64,000 nt of DNA from Candidatus Symbiopectobacterium endolongispinus (GCF_018777385.1 NZ_JAFJYB010000003.1:310001-374000), one strand, 5' to 3'; shown: positions 10,675 through 22,082, counted from the first letter of the stretch. A program made the numbers and translations. The notes: generated by a model from the letters alone, not told the origin.

Positions 10675-11284
10675 CTTTCTTTATGCCTTATTCCGCGTGG
10701 GGAAAATCCAGTATGCCGGATTATCCAACTTTCCTGCGTGGCGCATTGCTCGTGCTGACACCCTGGCAGAGCTCCGCGGCTGGTCGCGTATTGCTGGCGT
10801 TCAGGTGGAATACAGCCTGGTACAACGTACCGCCGAGCGGGAACTGCTGCCTATGGCAGAAGCGCTGGGGCTGGCGGCGATTGCCAGCCGTAAGGCGCTT
10901 TATGACTCAGCTTCCCGCTGGCAGGAAATCAGGCATCAGTCACACCATGATGATTTCCGCACGTTGGTGGAGGCCTATCTTTCCGCAACACACCGCGACG
11001 CGGCGAAGGATGGATGTCCAATAACCGCGTTAGCCAGCTATGTTGCCCGCGAGGGGGAAGATAAACCGGTACGCGACGTCTATCTTGATGGTGTCAAGGC
11101 ACTGCTGGAGCGGTTGGAGTCTATTTCCGATATCCAAGACGCCGAACAGCGTAGACAGCACGCGTTGGTGCGATGCGCGCTGTTATCTGGGGCGTTGACA
11201 CTGGCGCGCGCCACTGCAGGGGATGCACTGTCAGATGAGTTTCTTCTGTCGGCCAAAAACGCATTGGTCGGTGGTGAGGTATAA
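10667..11284 (+). pseudogene. Chimeric remnant: aldo/keto reductase fused to TetR regulator C-terminal half
   Basis: Residues 1 to about 66 resemble the middle of an aldo/keto reductase (GKIQYAGLSNFPAW, then VQVEYSLVQRTAERELLPMA). The frame then passes without a break into the C-terminal ligand-binding part of a TetR-family regulator (FRTLVEAYLSATHRD, GCPITALASYVAR, then LSGALTLARATAGDALSDE). The catalytic N-terminus of the reductase and the HTH of the regulator are both missing. I infer an in-frame deletion joining two neighbouring genes. The start ATG lies in a repeat, so translation is doubtful. A selected fusion is possible but unlikely. Confidence 0.75.
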
Positions 11285-11382
11285 ACGCATATAAAACAGT
11301 TCTTGTTCGATTGACGTTTGGACATAGACTGGCGTAGCATTTAATTACTTTTAGTTAGTACCAACATCCAGGTAAGCTTGTA

Positions 11383-11814
11383 ATGACCACATCTCCTACG
11401 CCACAGGCTGATATTGACCAACAAACCCGCACCCTCTCGGAAAAACTCGAACGCGGCGATGTTTTGGCGGCAAACTGCCCTTCACGCGAGGTGCTTAAGC
11501 ACCTCACCAGTCGTTGGGGAGTGTTGGTGATGATTGTGTTACTGTCAGGTACACAGCGCTTTAGCGCATTACGACACAGCATTGAGGGCATCAGCGAGCG
11601 GATGCTGTCACAAACGCTGCAGTGGCTGGAAGCCGATGGCATGGTGCATCGACACGTTTATAACACCGTTCCTCCTCACGTGGAGTACACCCTGACGCCC
11701 TTAGGGCGCGAAGCGGCGGAGAAGGTACGCGACCTGGCTGATTGGATAGAAGTCAATTTACCGGCCATTTTGCAGGAACAGACACCGCTGTCAGTGAAAA
11801 ACCCGTTGGAATAG
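11383..11814 (+). CDS. HxlR-type transcriptional regulator (QorR-like)
   Basis: The 143-residue protein is a winged-helix regulator of the HxlR family. The core shows CPSREVLKHLTSRWGVLV, the recognition region RFSALRHSIEGISERMLSQTL and the wing VPPHVEYTLTPLG. It stands divergent from the qorB remnant, the same pairing as E. coli ytfH (qorR) and ytfG (qorB). I infer that it controlled this quinone reductase. Extended N-terminus (about 25 residues) compared with some family members. The frame is intact, but its likely target gene is broken. Confidence 0.85.
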   Translation: MTTSPTPQADIDQQTRTLSEKLERGDVLAANCPSREVLKHLTSRWGVLVMIVLLSGTQRFSALRHSIEGISERMLSQTLQWLEADGMVHRHVYNTVPPHVEYTLTPLGREAAEKVRDLADWIEVNLPAILQEQTPLSVKNPLE

Positions 11815-11862
11815 CCGGTCGTTTACACAAGCAGTCCTGCCAAGAAGGCAGGACGGGTAACA

Positions 11863-12452
11863 TCAGAGTGCTTTCAATGCTGCCGCTACTGAAACGGACA
11901 ACGGTATGGTTGGACGGCCAATCAGCGCGGAGAGCTGATGTGACGCTTCATATAACCCACCTTTTGACGCACCCACATCCCATGATGCGATAGGCCGCGG
12001 CGAACCCTTCCGGCAGTCCCGCGCCTTTCAGTGCTGCGGCGTAATCAGCTTAAGGAATATCGTTGTACGGAATCTGCTTACCGCTTTGCTTCGTGACTTC
12101 AGCAGCCAGTTGCGCCAGTGTATAAGGCTCATCGCCGGCTAATTCATAGGTTTTCCCGCTGTGACCCTGTTCTGTGAGCACCACTACGGCGGACTCAGCA
12201 AAATCTTCACGTGCGGCAGAGGCAATTTTCCCTTCTCCGGCGCTGCCGTAGAAAGCACCGTTAGCCAGTGCTGGAGCGATAGAGTCAGTATAGTTTTCGG
12301 TGTACCAGCCATTGCGCAGGATCGTGTAATCAATGCCAGAGGCTTTCAGCGTTTTTTCTGTTTCAGCGTGCTCCGGCGCCAGATTGAGCGGTGAAGTGTC
12401 AGCGTGCAACAAGCTAGTATACACAATGCGTTTTACACCGCTCTTTTTTTCC
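11863..12452 (-). pseudogene. qorB: Remnant of NAD(P)H:quinone oxidoreductase QorB
   Basis: On the minus strand from about 12452 the translation follows the second half of E. coli QorB (KKSGVKRIVYTSLLHADTSP, LRNGWYTENY, KTYELAGDEPYTLAQLAAEV). The Rossmann N-terminus (about 95 residues) is absent. An in-frame TAA follows NDIP at about 12052, and a frameshift near 11958 is needed to recover the C-terminal GASKGG and the LIGRPT region, ending at 11863. It is a relative of NmrA-type dehydrogenases, next to its HxlR regulator. Clearly inactive. Confidence 0.88.
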
Positions 12453-12638
12453 GCGCAATTGATCATGCCGTTTATGAATGACATCACCATGGGGGATTTT
12501 GCAGCCTGTGGCGGCATTATCATGATGGCGGTATGGTTGCGCATCGCGCAGATAAAAATGTTCACCGTGGTAAATTTCTTGCCTGCACTGCTGTTTATCA
12601 TCCCACTGTCGATTTATTGGCATCGCTGGTTCGGTTAG
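12453..12638 (+). pseudogene. C-terminal remnant of a DUF554 (YqgA/YdfK-like) membrane protein
   Basis: From 12453 the plus strand encodes about 61 residues matching the end of E. coli YqgA: GDFAACGG, a hydrophobic segment, KMFTVVNFLPALLF and IIPLS, then a stop. The upstream three quarters of the protein are missing. The remnant begins exactly where the qorB remnant on the other strand ends, so a rearrangement junction lies at about 12452. The family has unknown function. Confidence 0.75.
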
Positions 12639-12649
12639 TTTTATGTGTG

Positions 12650-12706
12650 CTAAACAAAAGAGAGTAATTAAAAGAATTACCCCTTATTTGTTTAGTATGT
12701 AAAACA
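12650..12706 (+). promoter_or_regulatory. NadR-like operator and inverted repeat before pnuC
   Basis: TGTTTA-GTATGT-AAAACA at 12689-12706 matches 11 of 12 fixed positions of the NadR box TGTTTA-N6-TAAACA. The first arm also pairs with CTAAACAAA at 12650, forming a 9-base inverted repeat (12650-12658 with 12687-12695) around a second small stem; this could act as a terminator for the DUF554 remnant. In E. coli NadR represses nadA-pnuC. Here nadA is absent and pnuC follows about 100 bases later. Confidence 0.6.
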
Positions 12707-12806
12707 TTAAGTGCCTTCTTGCTAACCGACTGCTACCATATACCCCGTTTGGGAGTCTGGTAGAAGCAGGATTTCCTCATTTAGACGATAAACATGGGGT
12801 GGCAAG

Positions 12807-13535
12807 ATGGACTTTTTCAGTACCAGCAACATTTTGATTCATATCCCGTTCGGTGCGTGAGGGTACGATCTTTCCTGGATTGAAGTCATTGGCGTGCTGT
12901 GTGGCCTGCTCTGTATCTGGCTTGCCAGCCTGGAAAAAACCATCAATTACCTGTTTGGTTTGATCAACGTCTCGCTATTTGCCGTTATTTTTTTCCAGAT
13001 TCAGTTTTATGCTAGCCTGCTACTGCAAATCTTTTTCTTTGTTGCCAATGTTTATGGTTGGTATGCCTGGACACGGCGCACGGAACAGCAGGATATCGCC
13101 TTAAAAATACGCTAGCTGCCACTCCCCAGATTGCTTGCCTGGTCAGTGCTGGGTGCACTCGTGATTGGTTTGATGGCCGTCTACATTGATGCGGTGTTTG
13201 CCGCTCTAACTGGCGTCGCGGTGACCGTGATGCAGAGTATGGGTGTACAGGTGACCATGCCGACATTGCAGCCGGATGCGTTTCCCTTCTGGGATTCCAG
13301 CATGATGGTGCTCTCCATGATGGCGATGATCCTGATGACGCGTAAGTATGTGGAGAACTGGATATTGTGGGTCGTGGTTAACATTATCAGCGTGGTGATC
13401 TTCACCTACCAGGGGGTCTATGTGATGGCGTTGGAATACCTGATCTTGACCGGTATCGCCCTCAACGGCACCTGGTTGTGGATCAAGGAAGCGCGCCAGC
13501 GTCCAACGCCATTGTATCTACAGCACAGAGCGTAA
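12807..13535 (+). pseudogene. pnuC: Nicotinamide riboside transporter PnuC, two nonsense codons
   Basis: The reading frame from ATG 12807 aligns over its full length with E. coli PnuC, starting MDFFSTSNILIHIPFGA. It is broken by in-frame TGA at about 12858 (E. coli has Gly: GAGGYD) and by TAG at 13113 (E. coli has Trp: LKIRWLPLP). The rest is well conserved, including FGLINVSLF, FFFVANVYGWYAW, FPFWDSSMM and MTRKYVENW. PnuC takes up nicotinamide riboside across the inner membrane. Two independent stops make function very unlikely. The neighbour nadA of E. coli is missing. Confidence 0.92.
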
Positions 13536-13581
13536 AGTGCACGTTGGAAAACGCGGCATAGCGGTAAGCTAGCAGCATTTT

Positions 13582-13601
13582 ATCGCGTAAAATTACGCGA
13601 T
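13582..13601. other. Perfect 20-base palindrome between pnuC and aroG
   Basis: ATCGCGTAAAATTACGCGAT is a perfect inverted repeat with no spacer. It has no T-run after it, so it is not a typical terminator. It may be an operator for aroG or a weak transcription end for pnuC. I cannot assign a regulator. Confidence 0.4.
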
Positions 13602-13748
13602 GTTGTTGTGGGTACGCCATACGCTTGACTTATCATTTGTGCGCTGCAATATGAACAGTTCCGTTTTTAAACGCCATGGTAATCGCCCTGCAACCGTTTC
13701 CTATTGGCAAGATGTGGCATGTTCTGCGCAAGAATCGATGGATGAATG

Positions 13749-14802
<1,054 letters not shown>

Positions 14803-14828
14803 TAGCTAACGCTTTTTGTCATTTCTCA

Positions 14829-14858
14829 CCGCTCATCCTCGGCCTCTGCCGAGGATAT
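14829..14858. repeat. Partial dispersed palindromic repeat, copy C
   Basis: ATCCTCGGC and GCCGAGGAT form a 9-base stem around CTCT. This is the terminal hairpin of the dispersed repeat and could also serve as a transcription end for aroG. Confidence 0.6.
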
Positions 14859-15075
14859 TTGACAATAGTCATTCGCTCCTCTTGCAGTAAAATCTCGCTT
14901 TCATGAGGGTAATAGAAACTTCTGTTCGCTTATGTTTTAAGCGCCAGTACGCTCTAACCGGTTATCGAGAGAGTTATGTACCAATTCTTGTTCTTATCAC
15001 TTCATTGATAAATGTAGTTCTTCTGTTAGAGTGGAACATTATTTTTTCATAATTCCATATATTATTGGTGAAATT

Positions 15076-16143
15076 ATGGCTTCTTCTGATTTACCACAGA
15101 CGTTAGAACAGTTTTATCCGCTAGTGCTCGCTCTTGCCGTTCAAAATTTGAAAGTCAATACGTTTACTTATAATTTCGACGCAGATCGATTCAACATAGA
15201 TGGTAATGACCACTCTATGGATTTTGATACGAATGCTCGTGTTTTCTATTTTGATTGGTATTTCCGGAACTGGGTCAATTTATTTAATGCATATCAGTTA
15301 TTGGAAGATGACCAGTCGCGGTTGTTGTATCTGCATTTGATCGCATATCGAATGGCTGGGCACTTGAGCATCAGACTTCCCGTTGAGTTCGCTAATAAAA
15401 AAGCAGAATTTGAAAATTACCTCAGTATTGAGAAAAGTACTGTCAGTAAGCTGGCTATATCAGGTATGTTTGGCAAGCTGAGACATTTCGATTTCGAATA
15501 CGGTGGTAATAAATATGTCATCGACTGCCTGGGGTTGGAAGCTTATCTCTTTCGACGCCAGTATTTCTATGAGCGAGACGGTGTTCGAATCGCGCCGGAG
15601 AGTGGTGATTTCGTTGTAGATGGTGGTGCATGTCTTGGCGATACGGCAGCCGTTTTTTCCAATGCAGTGGGCGCTAACGGCAGGGTCTACTCGTTCGACC
15701 CAGTAGCAGCACACCAGGAAATATTGCAGTATAATACCAAACAATTTCCGCATCAGAATGTTGTGATTGTTCCTGCTGGTCTTTCAGACCATGAAGTGGT
15801 CTGCCCTCCTATTATTTTAAATGGTTATGCTCCTGGCTTCTCTGTCCAGAATCAGCAAGTACCGCTCCGTTCCCTCGATGATATGGTGAAGACGGGAGAA
15901 ATTGAGCGAGTTGATTTCATTAAGCTGGATATCGAGAGGGCTGAACTGGAAGCACTACGTGGTGCGAAAGAAACCATCCATCAATTCAAGCCGAAGCTAG
16001 CTGTCTCTCTTTACCACAAGCCCAACGATCTTTTTGAACTGGTAACATTTATTCAAACAGAATTCCCCTTCTATAGGTTCCGGTTAGGCCATTACACCAT
16101 TAACCAAGAAGAGACGGTTTTGTACTGCATTAGCGAGGCATGA
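15076..16143 (+). CDS. FkbM-family methyltransferase
   Basis: The frame is open from GTG 15031; I prefer ATG 15076 (MASSDLPQTLEQFYPLVLAL), giving 355 residues. The C-terminal half is a Rossmann methyltransferase of the FkbM family: SAM motif I at DFVVDGGACLGDTAAVFS, then GRVYSFDPVAA (acidic motif II), DFIKLDIERAELEALRGA, and KLAVSLYHKPND. The N-terminal half (about 150 residues) is not recognised. Such enzymes often methylate sugars on polysaccharides or lipids. It has no E. coli counterpart between aroG and gpmA, and stands alone, so it is probably acquired. No lesion is visible. Confidence 0.85.
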   Translation: MASSDLPQTLEQFYPLVLALAVQNLKVNTFTYNFDADRFNIDGNDHSMDFDTNARVFYFDWYFRNWVNLFNAYQLLEDDQSRLLYLHLIAYRMAGHLSIRLPVEFANKKAEFENYLSIEKSTVSKLAISGMFGKLRHFDFEYGGNKYVIDCLGLEAYLFRRQYFYERDGVRIAPESGDFVVDGGACLGDTAAVFSNAVGANGRVYSFDPVAAHQEILQYNTKQFPHQNVVIVPAGLSDHEVVCPPIILNGYAPGFSVQNQQVPLRSLDDMVKTGEIERVDFIKLDIERAELEALRGAKETIHQFKPKLAVSLYHKPNDLFELVTFIQTEFPFYRFRLGHYTINQEETVLYCISEA

Positions 16144-16375
16144 TTCAAAACAGCCGAGAATCGTTAGGTTTTCTAGAAATATCTGCGGTTTATCTGGCTG
16201 TGTCCGCGGCCTAAAAGTAATAACGTCAATTTCAACCTGGAATTTACCAGGCTGAAATTGGCTAGGCGGCACAATTTGTTTGGCTTTTACCTGGCTCGTA
16301 GCCATTGTTCAAAATGTACGAGTGACCAGCCAATATCACTGGATTGAGAATGTCATGGGTATGGGGAGGGTTAAA
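16144..16375. other. Gene-free stretch with a long hairpin after the FkbM gene
   Basis: The main feature is an inverted repeat CAATTTCAACCTGG (16227-16240) and CCAGGCTGAAATTG (16247-16260), 14 bases with one mismatch around a 6-base AT-rich loop. No T-run follows, so a terminator role is uncertain. No convincing gene is seen on either strand. Confidence 0.5.
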
Positions 16376-16414
16376 TAAAAAGAGGTTGAATGCAATGCAT
16401 TACAACCCCTTTTA
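16376..16414 (-). terminator. Rho-independent terminator of gpmA
   Basis: On the minus strand AAAAGGGGTTG pairs with CAACCTCTTTT around an inner TGCATTGCA-type stem, followed by a T-rich TTTTTATTT. It lies 45 bases after the gpmA stop. Confidence 0.75.
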
Positions 16415-16458
16415 CCTGTCTGATTCACCCTACTTTGGCTATTTCAGTAGAGATTAAA

Positions 16459-17211
16459 TCACTTGGCTTTGCCTTGGTTAGCAACGGCAGCGGCTTTCGC
16501 TGCGATTTCGTCAGCGTCACCCAGATAGTAGTGTTTGATCGGCTTGAAGTTTTCATCGAACTCATACACCAACGGCACACCTGTCGGGATATTCAGTTCA
16601 AGGATTTCGTCTTCGCCCATGTTGTCCAGGTATTTCACCAGTGCACGCAGGGAGTTACCGTGTGCAGCGATGATAACGCGCTCACCGCTCTTGATTCGTG
16701 GCAGGATAGTTTCGTTCCAGAACGGCACAACGCGTTCGATGGTCAGCGCCAGGCTTTCAGTCTGCGGCAGATCATCGTCAGTCAGGGATGCGTAACGCGG
16801 ATCGTGGCCGGGGAAACGCTCATCTTCACGGGTCAGCGCAGGCGGAGTGATAGCAAAACCACGACGCCATTGTTTAACCTGGTCATCACCGTATTTTTCA
16901 GCGGTTTCCGCTTTGTTTAGACCCTGCAACGCGCCGTAGTGGCGTTCGTTCAGTTTCCAGCTCTTTTCCACCGGCAGCCAAGCCTGATCCAGCTCGTCCA
17001 GGATGTTCCACAGCGTGTGAATGGCGCGTTTCAGCACAGAGGTATAAGCAAAATCGAAGGAGAAACCTTCATTTTTCAGCAATGTACCAGCGGCTTTGGC
17101 TTCTGAGCGGCCCTTTTCGGACAGGTCAACATCGTACCAGCCTGTGAAGCGGTTTTCATTGTTCCACTGGCTTTCACCGTGTCTCACCAGTACCGGCTTA
17201 GTTACAGCCAT
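16459..17211 (-). CDS. gpmA: 2,3-bisphosphoglycerate-dependent phosphoglycerate mutase
   Basis: The 250-residue protein matches E. coli GpmA in length and sequence. It interconverts 3- and 2-phosphoglycerate in glycolysis through a phosphohistidine. The catalytic signature LVRHGES (here [11 protein letters not shown]) is at residues 8-18; the second histidine lies in [14 protein letters not shown] ribosome site AAGGAG precedes the ATG. A Fur-like site lies just upstream (17243-17262). Intact. Confidence 0.98.
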   Translation of the reverse strand: MAVTKPVLVRHGESQWNNENRFTGWYDVDLSEKGRSEAKAAGTLLKNEGFSFDFAYTSVLKRAIHTLWNILDELDQAWLPVEKSWKLNERHYGALQGLNKAETAEKYGDDQVKQWRRGFAITPPALTREDERFPGHDPRYASLTDDDLPQTESLALTIERVVPFWNETILPRIKSGERVIIAAHGNSLRALVKYLDNMGEDEILELNIPTGVPLVYEFDENFKPIKHYYLGDADEIAAKAAAVANQGKAK

Positions 17212-17242
17212 AGCTAAACTCCTTCATTCCTAAGATTTCAGT

Positions 17243-17262
17243 GATAACTGATTCTCATTATA
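17243..17262 (-). promoter_or_regulatory. Fur-box-like site upstream of gpmA
   Basis: Read on the minus strand, TATAATGAGAATCAGTTATC matches the left two thirds of the Fur consensus GATAATGATAATCATTATC well. In E. coli gpmA has been reported to be Fur-regulated, and the position 32-51 bases before the start codon fits a promoter operator. Consensus match only. Confidence 0.5.
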
Positions 17263-17419
17263 TTGCTGCGCTGCAATTAACGGCAATCAATAGTCACCGA
17301 TAAACCTGATTTATCTGCATTAACTTTGCTCATTATCACGTTATCGCTTGCTCGTTTCAGCTCACAGCAATAGCCTGTCGGCCCAAGATGAGTATGGGCC
17401 GACATTACGGAATTGCCAC

Positions 17420-20400
17420 TCAGGCGCTATCGCCTCGCTTACGGTGTGTCAGCAGGTAGAACGCTGGGATCACCAGCATCGAGAGCAGGGGGGCTGTTAC
17501 CATGCCGCCTACCATCGGTGCGGCAATACGTTGCATCACCTCCGCCCCGGTGCCGCCGCCCCACATGATGGGCAATAGCCCGACCATGATGGTGGCAACC
17601 GTCATCACTTTGGGGCGCACACGTAACACGGCACCTTCATGGATTGCCTCACGCAGCAAGGGTAACGTCAGCGCCTCATCGGATTGTTGACGTTTTTCAA
17701 TCGCGTGATTGAGGTATAACACCATGATAACGCCGAACTCGGCCGCCACCCCGGCAAGCGCGATAAAGCCCACCGCCGCCGCAACCGATAAATTATAGCC
17801 CAACAGATAAAGTAACCATACGCCACCAATCAGCGAGAAGGGGATAGTGCCCATGATTAACAACGCATCTTTCACCTTGCTGAACGTCACATAGAGCAGG
17901 ATAAAAATGATCAGCAGTGTGAACGGCAATACCACTTTGAGTTTAGCCGTCGCGCGTTCCAGATACTCAAATGCCCAGACCAACTCAGCGACACGCCTTC
18001 CGACAATTTCATCTGCTGTTCTACCGCACGTTGCATATCCTGCACGGCAGATTTCAGATCGCGAACGCGAATATCGACGTAGATCCAATCCGAAAGACGC
18101 GCGTTTTCACTTTTTAGCATAGGCGGCCCATCGCTGATGCGAATATCCGCCAACTCCGAGAGCGAAATTTGTCCACCGCTCGCGGTAATCACTGGCAGAT
18201 TCTTGAGTTTTTGCAGCGAATCGCGGATCTCGCGCGGGTAGCGCAGGTTGATGGGATAACGTTCGCGCCCCTCAATGGTTTCGCCAATATTTTCTCCGCC
18301 GACCACCACAGACACGATGGATTGCAGTTCTTTGACCGACACACCATAACGCGCCGCCTTGGCGCGATCGATATCAATATCGATATAGCGACCACCAGCG
18401 AGGCGCTCCGCCAACGCAGAGGTGACACCGGGAACGCCGCGCACCACCTGTTCAATCTGTTCGGCCACGGATTCAATTTGCGCAATATTACTGCCGTTCA
18501 CTTTGATGCTCACCGGGCTTTTGATCCCTGTCGCCAGCATATCCAGTCGGTTACGGGTGGGCGGTACCCAGATATTGGCAATCCCCGGTACTTTCACAAT
18601 GCTGTCGAGTTCACTGACCAGCTTGTCCATGGTCATGCCTAGTCGCCACTGATCTTTGGGCTTAAAGCGTATCGTGGTTTCGATCATGGTCAACGGAGCG
18701 GGGTCGGTGGCGGTTTCTGCCCGACCGCCTTTGCCGAACACGGTGTCGACTTCCGGCACAGTTTTGATGAGTCGGTCGGTCTGTTGCAATAACCGTCCAG
18801 CTTCCCGCGCAGAAATTCCAGGCAGGGTGGATGGCATATAGAGCAAATCGCCTTCATCCAATGCGGGCATGAACTCGCTGCCCAAGTGGGAAAGTGGATA
18901 GAGCGTGGCGATGAGCGGGGCTGCGGCTATCGCCAGCGTCACTTTTGGCCACTGTAATACGCGATCCAGCAACGGCTCATAGGCACGGATCAGCCAGCGG
19001 TTGAGCGGGTTAGCGTGTTCATCGGGAATTTTTCCGCGAATAAAGTAACCCATCAGAACTGGCACCAGCGTAATGCCTAACCCTGCGGATACCGCCATCG
19101 CGTAGGTTTTGGTGAAGGCGAGCGGGGCAAACATTTTCCCCTCTTGCGCTTCAAGTGAAAACACTGGAATAAACGATAGGGTAATGATCAGCAAGCTACA
19201 GAAGAGCGCCGGGCCAACCTCCACGGCGGCTTTTTCGGCAATCTTCCAATAGTCATCAGAGGCGGGTTGCTGGTTTGGATGCTCATGTCGCCACTGTTCC
19301 AGCACCTTATGCATGTTTTCTATCATCACAATGGCCGCATCCACCATAGCCCCGATGGCGATAGCGATGCCACCCAACGACATGATGTTGGCGTTCACCC
19401 CCTGATAGTGCATGACAATGAACGCGCCGAGAATCCCCAACGGCAGTGTCACAATGGCGACCAGAGCCGAACGGAAGTGGAACAGAAACAGCGTACACAC
19501 CAAGGCAACGACAATAAACTCTTAGAGCAATTTGTGCGTGAGCGTTGTAATGGCATTTTCAATCAGGTGCGAACGATCGTAGACCGGAACAATCTCCACG
19601 CCTGCGGGCAGGCTGCGTTTGATGTCGTTCAGCTTGAGCTTGACCGCATCGATGGTTTCCAGCGCATTTTTTCCTGAACGCATCACGATAATGCCGCCTG
19701 CGACTTCACCTTCACCATTGAGTTCAGCAATGCCGCGCCGCATTTCTGGACCGATGCGCAGGGTGGCGACATCTGACAGCATAATGGGGATGCCGTCTCG
19801 GGTGGCGATCACCACGTGCTTAAAATCATCAATTGTTTTGAGATAGCCCGAGGTGCGCACCATGTACTCCGCTTCCCCTAGCTCGACAACGGAACCGCCG
19901 CCTTCCTGATTCGCGTTTTGTACCGCGCTCATCACCATCTCGTGGGATAGGTTTAGGGTGCGTAATCGGTCTGGATTGAGCACAATCTGGTACTGCTTAA
20001 CCATATCGCCGACGCTCGCGACTTCCGATACGTTGGGCACGGTCTTTAACTCATATTTGATGATCCAATCTTGAATGGCGCGCAGGTCGCCAAGGCTGTG
20101 CTGGCCGGTTTTGTCTACCAATGCATATTCATACACTCAGCCGACGCCGGTGGCATCGGGACCAAGAGAGGCCTTTGCCTGAGGTGGCAGCGTTGACTGT
20201 ACCTGACTGAGATACTCCAGCACGCGAGCGCGCGCCCAGTAGGGATCGGTGCCGTCTTCAAACAGCACGTAGACGTAAGAATCGCCGAACATGGAGAAGT
20301 CGCGTACCGTTTTGGCATCGGGTACGGAGAGCATGGTGGTGGTGAACGGGTAGGTCACCTGATCTTCCACCACTTGCGGTGCTTTACTGGGGTAGCCGAC

Positions 20401-20550
20401 TTTGATGATGACATGAACGTCAGAGAGGTCAGGTAACGCATCAAGCGGCGCTTTCTGCACTGCCCACCATCCCAATGCAGCCATCAGCATGGCACTCAGT
20501 AGCACCAATAGCCGATTGCGTAGCGACCAACGAATAATGGCTGCAATCAT
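17420..20550 (-). pseudogene. cusA: Copper/silver RND efflux pump CusA, two stops and one frameshift
   Basis: Four consecutive pieces align with E. coli CusA end to end. The start [17 protein letters not shown] is normal and overlaps the cusB stop (ATGA). Lesion 1 is TGA at 20137-20139 where CusA has Trp (TGVGW-YEYALVD). Lesion 2 is TAA near 19519 where CusA has Glu (KLLE-EFIV). Lesion 3 is a one-base loss near 17971 (SWSGQFEYLERA broken after SWSG). Other RND features ([46 protein letters not shown]) are conserved. CusA drives periplasmic Cu(I)/Ag(I) out through CusC. Not functional. Confidence 0.94.
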
Positions 20551-22082
20551 TGTTGATGTACTTCATGTTGGTGGGCATTGCCTTGGTCGGCATTGCTGTT
20601 AGAAACAGGAGTAACACTCACCAACCGCGCCACCTCTTCTGGCAGCACAAAGGTGAAGCTGACGTGCTGACCAACGGTTAAAGAAGGACGCAGTTCAGCA
20701 GAAGCGACGAAGTCCATGGTCATAGGGCCCTAGTTCAGCGCGGCAACCGGGCCGTGCGAAATCGTAATCGTGTCGCCGTCTATCGCCTCGATTTTCCCTT
20801 CCGCTTTGTAGGTGGGTGAGGAACTGGTCGCCGAGGTATCCTGGTTGGGTTTATCGCCTACCATTTGCGGCAGTGCGCTTTTCAGGCTTGCTTCAGAATC
20901 GATCAGGAATTGGCCGGACGTAACCACGGACTGGCCTGCTTCAAGGCCGTGTGTGATTTCTACCCAACCATTTTGGCTACGGCCTGTTTTCACCTCGACC
21001 GGTGTGAAGTGACCGTTACCGTCTGCCAACAGTACCAGATTGTGCGTGCCGGTGGTGATGAGCGCTTCGTCGGGAATGGCAACCACAGGAGGCGTAGTGA
21101 CAGGATGCGTCAGTGTCACGTTGAGTATCATACCGGGTTTGAGCAAATGCTCCGGGTTTTCCAGTGTCAGCCTGGCTTTCAGCGTGCGCGTTGAGGCTTC
21201 CAGATTGGGCAACAGCTCATCAACCTTGCCATGAAAGATTTTCCCCGGCCAACTGTCCGTGGTGGCGCTGATGTCACTGCCACGTGACAGCAGGCTGGCC
21301 TGACTTTCTGGGTAATCCACCACAATCCATACCGGGTCGAGCGTTGCCAATTCAAACAGGGATTGTGCGGCGTTGACCTGTGCGCCTTCACGTACATCCA
21401 GCTTGTTGATATAACCCTGTGCGGGAGCGCGCAGCGTGATGCGGGTTTGCGGTTTTCCCGAACGTTCCACGGCTTTGACGATCTCTTCCGACATAAACTG
21501 CAATTGCAGACGTTCGCGTGCGGCGGCAACCAGAGATGCATCACCCCACTGGCGAATGGCGAGGTATTCCTGCTGTGCGGCTGACCACTGCGGCATCCAC
21601 AACTGTGCCAGAGGGTCGTTACGTTGAACGAACTGCTGTGGCACTTTCACATACAGTTTTTCGACCAGCCCGTTTGCTCGCGCTGACAGGGTTTCAATAC
21701 CACGTTCATCCGTGGCGACAGTACCAAAGGCTGTCAGTTGCAGATCTAACGTACGCTGCGCTGCCTGCGCTGTTTTCACGCCCAGATTTTGCTGTTGGCG
21801 TGCGCTGATGGTTATGCCGCCATCATCCTGGGTTTCATCCGCGTAGCGTGGCACCAGATCCATGTCCATAAAGGGCGACTTACCCGGTTTATCAAAGCGC
21901 TGCCCTGGAGTCATCGGATCATACCAATAGAGCACTTTTCTTTGTGTTTCTTGTGGCGTAGTCGTTGCTGTGCTGGCAACCTGGTTTTCGCTGTGACCGG
22001 AGGAGGCACACAGTTGGTATCCCACGGCGAGCGCAGCAGCAACGGCAATAGCGACGACGCTTAACGTAACGATCGGTTTCAT
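20547..22082 (-). pseudogene. cusB: Copper efflux adaptor CusB with fused CusF-like domain, amber stop
   Basis: The protein starts at ATG 22082 (MKPIVTLSVVAI), just after and overlapping the cusC stop. It is a periplasmic adaptor of the RND type with a metal-site N-terminus (YDPMTPGQRFDKPGKSPFMD) and lipoyl/barrel domains. After a Ser/Thr linker (about residue 425) a CusF-like domain follows. TAG at 20728-20730 replaces the expected metal-binding Trp (AALN-stop-GPMTMDF); the same frame then runs on for 58 codons to TGA at 20547, overlapping the cusA start. Full length would be about 510 residues. Readthrough or a truncated but partly active adaptor is possible. Confidence 0.88.

Noticed and set aside
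16084-16305. Small 73-codon frame on the minus strand after the FkbM gene
   Set aside because: It overlaps the FkbM 3' end and a long inverted repeat, has no good ribosome site and no recognisable family; evidence is too weak.
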